DNA from: Sepiola atlantica
Taxonomy: Eukaryota > Mollusca > Cephalopoda > Sepiida > Sepiolidae
Length of the DNA: 64,000 nt
Direction: 5' to 3'
NCBI GenBank assembly: GCA_963556195.1
Contig: OY744546.1
Span: 71,979,704-72,043,703, forward strand
The notes under the pieces were generated by a model. That model worked only from the letters and a program-made list of their open reading frames with translations, did no database searches and was not told the origin of the DNA. Below, in pieces: positions 11,801-24,400 of this stretch. Positions within the stretch are counted from its first letter, which is position 1; every line of letters begins with the position of its first letter. The translations under genes were made by a program, and so were the position numbers.

Positions 11801-14800
11801 AATCTGATGTTTAAGAGACCCCAAACTTCTTAAAATCCCAGGAAAACATTGCTGATGACACTACCTGATGCAGTGTTTAAATATATTTTGATAACTATGT
11901 GGTAATTATGCCTGACAAATTAAAAAGATAAAGCAAGCTAAAAATAGGGTATTTATAAGGTTAGGGTTAGGATTAGCTTGTACAAAACTACTGTGAAACT
12001 GCAGCATCACTTATTTATTTTAATCCATACTTAAAGTTTCTTGTCTTTTTAAAATAAATTCTTAGTTCAGGTCAGGAAAAAAAAAATGTCATATTTTGGC
12101 TAATAATTGATGTATTCTCAAAATTCAAAGTGTATGCCACCATGTCTTGCAGCGATGTGGCTGACAAAGGGGGAAGAATTGCTGTTTTCAGGGTCGGAAT
12201 CTATCCATATATAACAGTTATCATTGGCTAGTTTTTGTTCTTGAAGTAGTATTTTTGTTTTTTAGCTTCTTACATCAAGTGGCTTCATGCCTTGTCTGGA
12301 GTGATTTCCATAAAAAAACAAAAAAATTACATGAGAAAAATGCAGATCTCTTAACAGGATTTGAATCTACATCCAGAAAAGTATATAACAAGCTAGAATA
12401 CATTCTTTTAATAAACTGTGATCAGAGTGAGGGAGTGATGTAAATAACTGAACTGGAGTATGCAGCCTTTATGGTTTGGTTGTTTGGTTTGGTTGTTTTG
12501 TTTTACGGCATATCAACCCTTTTCGAGTTATTTAATATGTTTTGCAGAACATGATTGAGTTTTTCAAATAACATTTATGTTTGGTGCATTTTGAGTCAGG
12601 AATTCAGACAGCCTGATCTGGTAGTGCCAGGGCAGCCTTCATGGTGTCCTTTGAGAGATGCCTGGACACCAGTTTGATACAGTTTGATACTCATCCTTGG
12701 TGTTGCAGGCGGTATGGTTGGTCAACTGCACCTCACACATAATAATCCATGGAGTTGCAATCAGGTGAGGTTAGAGGTCAGATGCTAAGACAGGTGAAGG
12801 GCTGGAATTGGGTTTTCCCGGAGGTGTGACACAGAGCCAAGTCCTGCTGCCACATGTATGACTTGGGTAGTGATGGTGGCTAAGTGTAATGACACGGATT
12901 GACGACCTAGGTGTGCCAAGTTCGAATCTAGTTTGTTCCACAGAAATGCTAAGGATGTTGGCAAGCTTCACCTGGTCCCTCCCTTAAGTACCCAATGTCT
13001 TTCTAGAAAGAATTCTAACTAGAAAGATATTGGGGAAACCAATGCCAACAATAGAATCATCTGATTCATAAGAAATGGATGCATGACCTTCAACAACCAC
13101 CCTCTCCACCCTGCACTTGATAATAGTAGACAGCTTAACCAATATAGCCATCTGAATTGAGTCAGAGCCCCTTTTCGAAAATGTCGGGTGGGATGACGTG
13201 GTCTTCACTGGAAACCCACCCAAAGATCATCACAGTTTGAGGAAACTTGGTCTTCATGATGTGCGCATCTTTGTGTCGATTGTAGGCTAGCCGCATGTTG
13301 CTCTCGTATTGTGCAACTGGTCCTGAAACCAGTTTCTTACAAGACAAAACATAACCTCCATTACCCCTCCCACTAACCCTAAGTCTGGCTGGCAACAAAT
13401 TAATATTTGTGAAGACAAATTACTATTTCCAAAATATAACAAAAAGCATTAAAATAATTTGAAAAATGTTTAATTAGCCTCCAACGTGAATCATTTTCGG
13501 AGAGAATTGTCAAAGAGGGAAAAGGAAGGCAAGACAAGATCGAAAGAGGAAGAGAAAAAACAGAAAAAAGAAAGAAAGAAAAAGCTAGAGAGAGAGGAAG
13601 AAAGAGAAAGAGATAAAATCCAACCAAATGACAACAATAGTGATTTTTTAGCAAATATCAGCTTTTTCTTATTAAAAAAAAAAAGAAGCGAATTTTGACT
13701 AAAAAGCAGATTTTGACCAAAAGGCAGAGAACTCCCATCCATGGGATGCTCTAGCAATTTAAACAGGAATCTGCTTCATCATGGATTTAAAAAAAAAAAA
13801 AAAAAAAGCAAATTCCGCAAAATATATACAAAAAAAAAAAAAATAAAATAAAAAAAAACGACTTACACTTTCCGTTTTTTCTGTCCTACTTGGATGATTT
13901 CATTCTTTCTATCCGTTCGACATATGAGTGCCCGCATGCTGGTGGCCACGAGGAGGGCTCGTTGGAAGTATCCAAGTTGGACAATCTCCGACAGGAATTC
14001 TGTTAGCAGGACAGAAGATTGACAACGACCCTAGAAAATAAACAAAGAAATTTCTTAATGACAGTAATCACTCAGTCCCCAGTCTCCCAAGTGGATAAAG
14101 TGACGTCTAATTTCCAACAAAGAGGAATGGCAAAATTTTGTTACTGGCATTTGCATGATATATTGTTAGATCAAATACAGAATCCAAGACACATAAAAAT
14201 TCAAAGTTGGATTAAATATCCAGGAAAGGGAAATTGGGGAAAAACTAAAAATAAAAGAACATGGAAATTGGGAGCGTCGTACAGGTCTTAGAAAAGGGAA
14301 ATTGGAAGCAACATACGGATGATAGAACATGGGAATTGTGAGCAACATACAGGTCTTAGAAAAGGGAAATTGGAAGCAACATACAGATGAAAGCACATGG
14401 AAATTGAGAGCAATGTACAGATGTAACCTGGGCAACACCGGGTATTGATTTACTTCTCTCCAGGAGTTAGGCACAAGGCCAGTTTTATCTTACTCCCATA
14501 AGTAAGATGTGACCCAAGGTCGGGTCGGGAAAAGTAGGGTTTAAAAATTGCCTGGACAGCCCTGTCGGCATTCCCCAGAAGGGGCGCCTCAGGCAGTAAG
14601 CAATAAACTTACTCCTCCCCAAAGAGGGGAGGAAGTCTGGGAGGGTGGACCTCCTAGAACTGCACAGGACAGACCCATAGACCGGCGGAAATCAATACCA
14701 GTCTATGGGGTGAAGTATCCATCGGAACAGATACTACACTTTGATCTTAGCCAAAAGGCCAGAGTAGCTCTGCTATCTGTGTGTGTTCCCTATAGAAAAA

Positions 14801-17800
14801 AAGGTTAGAGAATCTACATAAAAACTAAAAGTGTATTTATGTTAAATTTTATGGGGAAGACAATTGGCATAGTTTTGAATTTCTAAGTGCTCTCCCAATG
14901 GAGCCCTTAAAATATATCCTATTTGGATGAAAGTTAAATCATATATATATATATATATATATAGTTCTCCAGTGACGACAATGGAAGTCTTTTCGAATCT
15001 CTATATACTCCACTAAGGGAGCAATGCAGACAACTTCAAATACATATATCTAATGTTAATTAAACCATATGCATGGAAGTGACAGCGGTTAAATGGATAA
15101 CGACACTGACGACCTGGGTGTGCCAAGTTCGAATCCAGTGGATTCCATAATACCACTTTTACTTAGGAATGTTGGCAACCATTACGTGGTCTCTCTTGCA
15201 AGAATGCCGACAACTGAATCAAACCGGTCAACAAAGTTATACCATTCTGATTCATACAAATTTATTTTAAGCATATGTATAATAATTCAGAGTTTGTCAA
15301 AATTGCAATTATTATATATATTAGGGGGTCGAAATTTTAAGTAAACAAAACATAAAATAATATATAGTGTTACGAACATAGTGAAAAAAGTACATAGTAG
15401 TGATCCTCATTCAATCCTGAGCAACTGTGTTTTCCTAATAAATTATTTTCATTGCTTGCGATAAATTAAAAATAATACTGAAATTAAAATAAAAATAAAA
15501 TAAAAATTTATAATTTTTATTTGGATTATTTGAACTGGCCGATGTAAGCTCAAACCTTCTTCAAGAAATCCGTACAGAATTTCTAACTGAAACCTTTATT
15601 TTAATCCACAGAAGATGGATTGTTCTTGTTCCATCAGCCATGACCGGATAGAAGTCATAGGTAATGACGCCGTGGTGCAATGAATAAAATGCTGAGTAAG
15701 TGACAGTCATCTGGAGGTTGATGTTCAATCCTCACTACAGGTGATACTAACTAAGAATAAGACTTCTACCCTGTCATGGTTGACAAAATAAGAACAATCT
15801 ACCCCAGTTGAGTGCCTACATGCTGGTGGCCATGAGGAGGGCTCGTTGGAAGTATCCAAGTTCGACAATCTCCGACAGGAATTCTGTTAACAAGACATAT
15901 ATACGATTGACAACGACTGTAGATAAAAGGTTCAGTTTCAAATTCTGTATGGATTTCCAAGGTTAACATAAAGATAACCGAATTTGAGAAGATATATCTT
16001 TTCTTTGCCTCAGGGGCCTCTTAAGGAGTTAGGGTTGTATCGCAAAAATGTTGTGAAATTCTGGTGTCATCTTTAGTGATTTAGGAAGAAAATCTGGAAG
16101 CAAGTAGGATTTAATGTAAAAAATATTTTTTCATCAAAATTGCGATGTTATTAAGTTTTCTTTCTTACAACGTCCGGTATATTCATGCATGGTTACAACT
16201 ATCTATAGAAAATCGTTTTAATATCACACAACCTATCCACCAGTGTGGTGATGGTATTATAAGCAGCCACGACTAGCATGCGCCCGCTGCAGCAAAGCAG
16301 TGGCCGCATGCGGGTATGAACTGTTTGATTACGAGAATTATGTAAAATAGACGCTGTTAGCAGTCTGAGATGACTGGATAAAAGGAGAGATGTTTTGCTC
16401 GAGGAATCAGTTTTGTTTTGGACACAATGTCGTTCGCATGTATTTTGAATGGGTGTCATTTATCCCATGATCGTGTTGGTTATATTTCGAATGTATTTTG
16501 AACAAGTGTCATTTATCCCATGATCGTGTTGGTTATATTTCGAATGTATTTTTGAACAAGTGTCATTTATCCCATGATTGTGTTGGTTATATTTCGAATT
16601 GTGTTGCTGACCTATGCTGAAAGCTGAACTAGCATTTCTATGTTTACCATTTTTAATCGACTAAATTCTCTGGGTTCAAATCCCAACTATCATATTTATT
16701 TAGTTTTAACATCTGTTTTGCATGCATGTGTTGGATGGCTTTAAGAAATTGACTTTCCAAACTAACCTATCTCTTGGCAGGTCTTTATCCCTCTTTCTCC
16801 CAAGTCTTTATCATTTCTTCACATGTTTTCTTTGGCTTTCCCCTGTGAATTGGACCAGCTACCTCAACTGTTCTACATTTACTAATTCAAGAACTCTCAT
16901 CCATTCTTTCAACATGACCATCTTCTGTTCTGCACACATCTCCCTATACTGTCCACATTTAATCTTTCTCTGAGGTCATCAGAACTAAGCCGGTCACCTT
17001 AAACATACATTATATCATTCTCACATCATTTCTCTCCATGCAACGCATGACCTCACCCTCACTGGCCAGGTTTCACTTCCATATATCATCACACTGCGTA
17101 TACATGTCTGCTAGACTCTTTCCAGACTATTTTTTTCTTCTTTTAAACTATTTTCACAAAAACCTTCAAAGTGCCATATTTCTGCAAATAACATTTCCTT
17201 CAATTCACTTTTATCAGGTGAACTTGCTCAGAGACAAACAGACAGAAAACAGACAAATGTCGGGTAAAACAAACTCCGGCAAAGGTAAAAAAACAAACCA
17301 ATCAAAAGAAAGCACTTACTTTTTGGAAGTCAACTTCCGTGCACACGACGACACCTTTCTGATCTCCACTGAAGAGCTTCATGCCATTCGGGCTCCACTC
17401 TAAGCAGGTAAGTGGTGTACTGTGCACATCCTGTACTGAGAACCGTTGGGGGACCTGGAAAAAAAAATTGTTTTCAAGTAAGAACTTCGGAGTTTTTCTT
17501 CCTCGAGACAAAGGCTTGTGGGTTTAGTCCACACTACTATTTAACGTGTTTCTCGTAGAATATAGCCTACAGCAATACATTATCAAATATTAACATCATT
17601 TGCCTCATTAATATTTAGGTTTTTTCCTATTGCCTGTAAAACGTTCTGAAAAGATTATTCAATAAAATATATTATGATAAAAAACCTTTCATGAATATAT
17701 ATTGATTATGTGCATAATTCTGGGAGCTTCGTCATATGCTTGAGATAAAAATTCCACCACTTAGCACGGTCTTTGGTCTGTCATTCGAGTGGCATACCAG

Positions 17801-20800
17801 TATCAACCCACGTCTAGTCAGCTCATCTCTTTGGTGGTCAACCTCTTGATAGTTTTTTTTAATGAATTCTTTACATGATTTCTTTACATAGCTGGAGTTT
17901 GATAGCTGGAAAATATGTGCAAACAATGTTATTAACCTATTTCGAACGACGTCTTTTAACCTGATAAACACAATATAATTTATAGCTTAACGTTGCCTTT
18001 AAAACTTTTATTTAAGTATAATGAGGCAAACATGAATTTTTGGAATGCACCTCTGTCGTATTGTTAACTAACTGTGGCAGAAAAATAAATTTAAAAAAAA
18101 AAAGTTTTGACTGTAATTCAATTTCCAACCGAATTTCGTGCAACCCACTTTCTCTCTGCCTTTCTCTCAAAAAGGTTTTGACTGTAATTCAATTTCCAAC
18201 CGAATTTCGTGCAACCCACTTTCTCTCTACCTTTCTCTCAAAAAGTTTTGACTGTAATTCAATTTCCAACCGAATTTCGTGCAACCCACTTTCTCTCTCT
18301 CCAATCCAAATTACTTCTCCCCCCTTCCCAGCTGCCCTCTTCATTTATATCACCATAAACACCTGCACCTATGAAGAGAAGCCCTTTTTTAATCTGCATA
18401 CATGGCATTCGAAGCACTTCATTCTTTTTCCTGATGGTGAGTGTTCCTCTTTATTGTCACACGTATCAAAGAGCAAACAATTCTTTACTTACCTGGCCTT
18501 TGGTAGTTATATTCGAAGGAATGTTGAACATATATAAACCTCCCATAGACGTTCCAATTGCCACTTGGTAGTCAATTCCATGTTGAAGCTGGACGCAGGT
18601 CACTAGTTCCTCGTTACTCTGAATGAAGAAATGTCAATTAATAATGACCAAATGATACCATAATAATTAGATTTAACTTTCAGGTAACGGTACAGATTTT
18701 GAACCAGACAAAACCAACTTTTGCTGACGCAGAAATACATAAACAACTGAAAAAAGCCGAATCAAAGCTTTTCAACAGAAAACAAAACCACTCACTGTAT
18801 GTTTATTTTTATGACAATTTATTTATTTTTTGACAAAAAAAATCAATAATTTTTTTCTTTTTTTTCTCGATAAATTGTGATTCATAAATAATTGTAAAGA
18901 ATATAATCCATGAAACAACGATTTTTACAGATTTATTTTCATCTTTTTGTTTTTTGTACTGATAAGAACAGATTTATATTTGTACTGATTTATATTTGAA
19001 CAGATATAAGAACAGATTTATATTTATTTATATTTGAACAGATATAAGAACAGATTTTATATTTGTACTGGTAAGAACAGATTTATTTTCATCTTTTTGT
19101 TTTTTGTACTGGTACAACTTTTGAACAGGACAAATAAGTTTTGAGATGAAGGTTGATAATTTGTAGAATTTGGAATATTCGAACTACTGTTCTCATCTTG
19201 GGTGTTTTTATCACAACGTTTCGACTGATGTAACCTCCGACCTTCTTCATGTGTACTTAGTCAAACTCGGGAATCCACTGCGCCACAGGTCCTTGTGGAT
19301 ATGGTACTAAGTAAAATTCAATTCTAAGTGATGATAGTCATCTGAAGGTTGAAGGTTCAATCCTCAGTGCGGGCGATACAAAGAATTGCGAATTACTGAA
19401 GACTTCTTTCCAGTCATGGCAGATGGAACGAGAGCGTGCTACCCCCGTGGATTTAATAAAGGGTTCCATTCAAAATTCCCGAGTTTGACAAGGTACATCT
19501 GAAGAAGGTCGGAAGTTACATCGGCCGAAACGTTAAAACACCCAAGATGAGAACAGTAGTCCAATTATACCAAATTCTAATAAAAAAAAAAAAATTAGTT
19601 CAGTTTTTGTCTACTTCAAAAGCTGTACAAGTTTTTTTAGTTATTTTTGAAATTTTTCAGATTGGATTTCGGATTTAGCGCAAACGTGGGAAGGAGGGTT
19701 TCGATATTCCCATTTGATACCGTCAGCAGGAAACTCTCCTTCTCTGCAGAGTCATATCCTCCAAAGACCCAGAGTTGGCGTCTGCTTTTCGAGCCTTCTG
19801 ATTGGCTAAGCATGTCGGTATCTCCCGAATGTTTAGGTAAACGACCGTAAGATGCCGAACAAAAAGTCGGTTTTGTCTGGTTCAAAAGTAACAACTTTCA
19901 AAACTCTATAAAAAAAAAAAAAAAGTAATAATTTTGGTAAATAAAATGAAAAAGAAAGCATAGTTAAAAAAAAAAAAAAATTTTTTTAAATGAAAGTAAA
20001 AAGATTTCTTGGCCAATGGCCGGTAGATATAGGTCGTTAGATATATATTTGGATATTATTTTTATTTATGGCCTTGCTCGGGAATGAGAGTGGTCATATA
20101 TTAGAAAACATGCAGTACATGAATATTATTTTAAATAGTTGGAAAGTAGAAAAATGATCTGGCATTTACTGTTATCAGTCTCCTAACTATCACTTCTTGC
20201 CTACTTTGTCCCTTAGTCATCAAATTCCATTTCTTAGGAAGAATTGCTGTTTTCTAGATCTGCTGTTGTTTTGAATGGGTGGTATGTGGAGATTTTCAAT
20301 TCTTCGATCTATCAATCACATTAACACTTATCCTTGAGTGGCTTTTAGCTTTTATAAATAGTAACTTATTAGTAAAAAAAAAAAAATGTAAAAAATGCCC
20401 GTAAAATAAAAATAAAAAAATGCCCCCCAAAAATGTTTTTAAAATATATATCAAAAATGTAAAAAAAAAAATTTAAAAAAAAAAAAAATGAAAAATGAAA
20501 AATGAAAAAAAAAAATGAAAAATGAAAAAAAAAAATGAAAAATGAAAAAAAAAAATGAAAAATGAAAAAAAAAATGAAAAATGAAAAAGTTATATAGACA
20601 TGCAGGAACAGCATGTAACGCAACAAGACAAGTTGGTTTGTAAATAGTAGAAATGTAATCGAGTCAAAGTTTTGTAACCTGTCTTTGGGGTCCGTCTCTC
20701 GTCTAAGTGACAATGAGAGACAAGCCAGGAATTCAACATCGTGCGATGTCTACATCTCAGGCTGGATTTGTTTTTTCCCACAAAATGGTTTGAATGGAAA

Positions 20801-21451
20801 TTAGGAAAAAGCACACACACGTGTTCCAAAACACCTATGTGGCAAGCAAAGTTTGAGCATAAACAGCACATGTGTGAGAGATTACATGTAACATACAACA
20901 GAATAGATTTCACTCTTGTAACTGCTACAGGGGGGTTCTAATCAAAAGGCCAATGTAACCTAATAATATTTGATACCTTTGACTTAGTAACATGTGAAAT
21001 GAACTAATATTTGGTTTTTAGCCATGTTGTTAAAGTCTACATTCTCACCTATTTAGGTCATGTGTACCCAGCTGAAGACAACACAGTTGTTGACATGCAG
21101 TCATAATAACTTACTAAATCCAATCTGTTGAGAAATAAGCATATTTTGAGCGCTTACACCCCTCTGTACATGTTGAGATTACATAAATTAGACATGACAT
21201 TTATTCCAGAAAATGTCATTTCTTTCTTTATATATTTGATAAACATTGCATATTACCGGCCAAATGACAGAGTGTTTCAAATTAAATCTAACTCAGCATG
21301 TACATAGATAATGATGGCAATATTTAAACATTAGTGACCAATTTTTGTTTCTTTAATTTATTACTAAAAATCTTTTGTAAATACAATATTATATTTGGGA
21401 AAAATTACTTTCAAAGACTTACTTGACTTCATAGAATAGATTTGATTATTC

Positions 21452-21482
<31 letters not shown>

Positions 21483-24400
21483 CCTGTGGGTTGGTTATTA
21501 TAGAAATATTTATATATAGAATTGATCCTTCGGGCTCAACTTCACGACCACTTGAGCAGCAAGCTTTGGCTAAGATCAAAGTGTAGTATCTGTTCCGATT
21601 GGTATTGTCTTGTCCTTCGGGGCTTGATTTCCGCCGGTCATGGGTTTGTCCTGTGCAGTTCTAGGAGGTCCACCCTCCCAGGCTTTGCCTTCTCACCCTT
21701 TGAGAAGGGGTTAGTTTATTGCTAATCGCCTGAGGTGCCTCTACTGGGGAATGCCGACGGGGCTGCCCAGGCATTTTTTGAGGGTCACAGGTGCTCTTCC
21801 TCTAGGGTGCTGACTTACCAAATCCCACTTTCCGACCTTGTGTCACATTTTACTTTGTGGGAGGTAGATAAATACCAGCAAGTAAAGACTCAAGTAACCA
21901 AAAAGCTAGTTTATATGGAAGCTGGACTGCTCCACTATGCCAAGTTGGGCAAGTCCATTACATGAATTCTGATTGGCTGCCAGTCTGAGAGTAAATAATT
22001 CTATATATAAATATTGCTTCATTTGCCTATATAGGATGCCGGTAAGTGTTAATTTGATTCTATAGTTATAATGACGATTTACCAAAAAATATTTGATTCA
22101 ATAATAGATGAAACTTATTGTATCCTTCTACTCTAGATTTTCCTTTCAGTTTACCGAAAACTGAGACATCAGTGTTGCCAATATACATTAGACAGTAAGT
22201 GTAATATTTGAAAGACACTCCAATCTTTATGACTAATAGATCTCTCTGAAAAATACGGATGTTGTTAAAATATATTTAATTATCCTGCTAAAGGGTTAAT
22301 CTTCTATTATATAAAAAAACGGTTGTGTGTGTGTGTATGTCCAGCTAAAAGTCACAAACTATACAAGGCACACTCACAAAGCTGATATAGTTTTTTTCAG
22401 TATTGACTCAAACAGAGTAAGGACACATTTTTTTTGGAGGGTGGGGTTACAGGAACAAAATTAGTTAGAGAGGGGGGGGAGGGGTGTTGGTCGAACTCGA
22501 ACTAAAATACACTTTCTTGGACTTTGGGCTAGGATCAGAATGTAGTACCTGTTCTGTCGGAAGAAGGGAAATCCTTCTCGACTGGGGGAGGGGAGAGAGG
22601 AGGGAGTCAGAGGGAATAGAGATAGAGAAGTTTTAAATGATGGGCAGGTACAGAAAATCTTTGCTTGGTGAAGGTTTGGGAAGCTGCTGCCAATCCTTAC
22701 ATCGAGACACATTTCTTTCAGGACTCGGAACAAGATATTTTTGGCCTGTGTTCACTTCATCATCTTGCATGGCAGTGAGACATGGGCCCCAAATGCTTCT
22801 GATTTGCAACGACTTCAACGTAATGACCATGCTATGATCAGGTAGCTGTGCAGCAGCAAAGTGAAGAATCCCTTCAGCCGTACTCCATCAGAAGCTTTTT
22901 GGTATCGGTGGGATTTAGGATGCCTTACACGCTCGTCAGGTACTCGGTTGGTTTGGTTATGTACAGCGTGTCACCTCCTGCATCAACTCAATAACACGCT
23001 TGGATACCCCTAGCACTAGAGTGTGTGAGAAAAAAAAAACTAGTTTGAGTGTGTACGAAGTAACTTGACTACTTGCATGCAACATGACTGGTATTAATTC
23101 TATGGATCGGACCACATGGAAAGCAGGCGTGAGACGTTACCTGGTGTTGCCCACCCCGGAGTCTGGGGACACCTGCAGCACCTTAAACACCAAAACAAAA
23201 CAGCATCTAAAACAGACGTTAAACCAAATAAGATCTTTTGGCATTGAGATGGCTCCCAAATGCTTCTGATTTGCAACGGCTTCAACGTAATGACCGTGCT
23301 ATGATCAAGTGAATGTGCAGCAGCAAAGTAGAGGAGAGAATCCCTTCAGCCGTGCTCCATCAGAAGCTTTTTGGTATTGGTGGGATTTGGGATGCCTTAC
23401 GCACTCGGTGGGCACTCAGTTGGTTTTGTCATACAGCGTGCCACCTCCTGCATCAACTCAATATAACACGCTTGGATACCCCAAGAAAACCAAGGAAAAC
23501 CTGGCTTGACTGCTTGCAACATAAACTTATACTAACCCTATGGATCAGAACGCATGGAGAGCAGGCGCAAGATGTTGCCTGGTGTTGTCCACCCGAGAGT
23601 TGGGCTATTTTGTTTAATGGCAAATCGACCGTTATGGTTATTTAATTGTGAGAACTATTTTTTTTTAAACAAATGTTTTATTTCTGCAAACTAAATGTTA
23701 GAACAATAGCGTTACTATTCAACTGGTAAATTGGGGGAAGTAGGAGATTCACAGCTTGCCTAAATTTTAATAGTCACAAGAGGACTCGTCATACTTCTCG
23801 GCCTTGTGACTGGGATAAGTGTAGTAAAAAAAAAAATTTCAAATAAATTTGAGGATAGAGTATTTTAGTTTCAAGTAGATTAGAAAATTTTGATCCCTTT
23901 TTGACAAATTTTACCCCACACTTTTTTATGACCTTGTGTCTAATTTGTTCAGAATGTAAATCTTTATATTTTGTTGTGCAAAACATAATTCAAAGTGTAG
24001 AATCTGTTCTGTCCCTGGTTGGTAAATGAGAAATCCTTCTAGGCTGAGGCAATTTTTTCTTTTTGTCCGAATCCAGAGTGACCTTTTTTTGGGAGCTGGA
24101 ATTTCGCCAACCTTGCATCTAACTTTGCTCTTGTGAGGAGGCGAGTAAATCGAACTCGTTATCTGTCGGGTGAACATTGATACATCGTACATACGAGTTT
24201 AGGGAACCTGTATTAGATTTTGAAACAATTGTATAACTATTTCCGAAACATTCTTATTTACAATATTTATTAGACATTTCTAATTATTAACAAAATTTTA
24301 AAGTTTTGCAGCCTTTAGCCTTGTCTATAGATGAGACGATTCCAATATTTTTTCCTGATTTCGACACAATTACCGATTCTGTTGTAAATTCCCGATTCCG

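Noticed and set aside
18040..18537. 165-codon plus-strand frame
   Set aside because: Generated by the 69-bp tandem repeat and running into antisense of exon 2.
20369..20713. Phe-rich 114-codon minus frame
   Set aside because: Translation of the A-rich simple repeat at 20392-20588.
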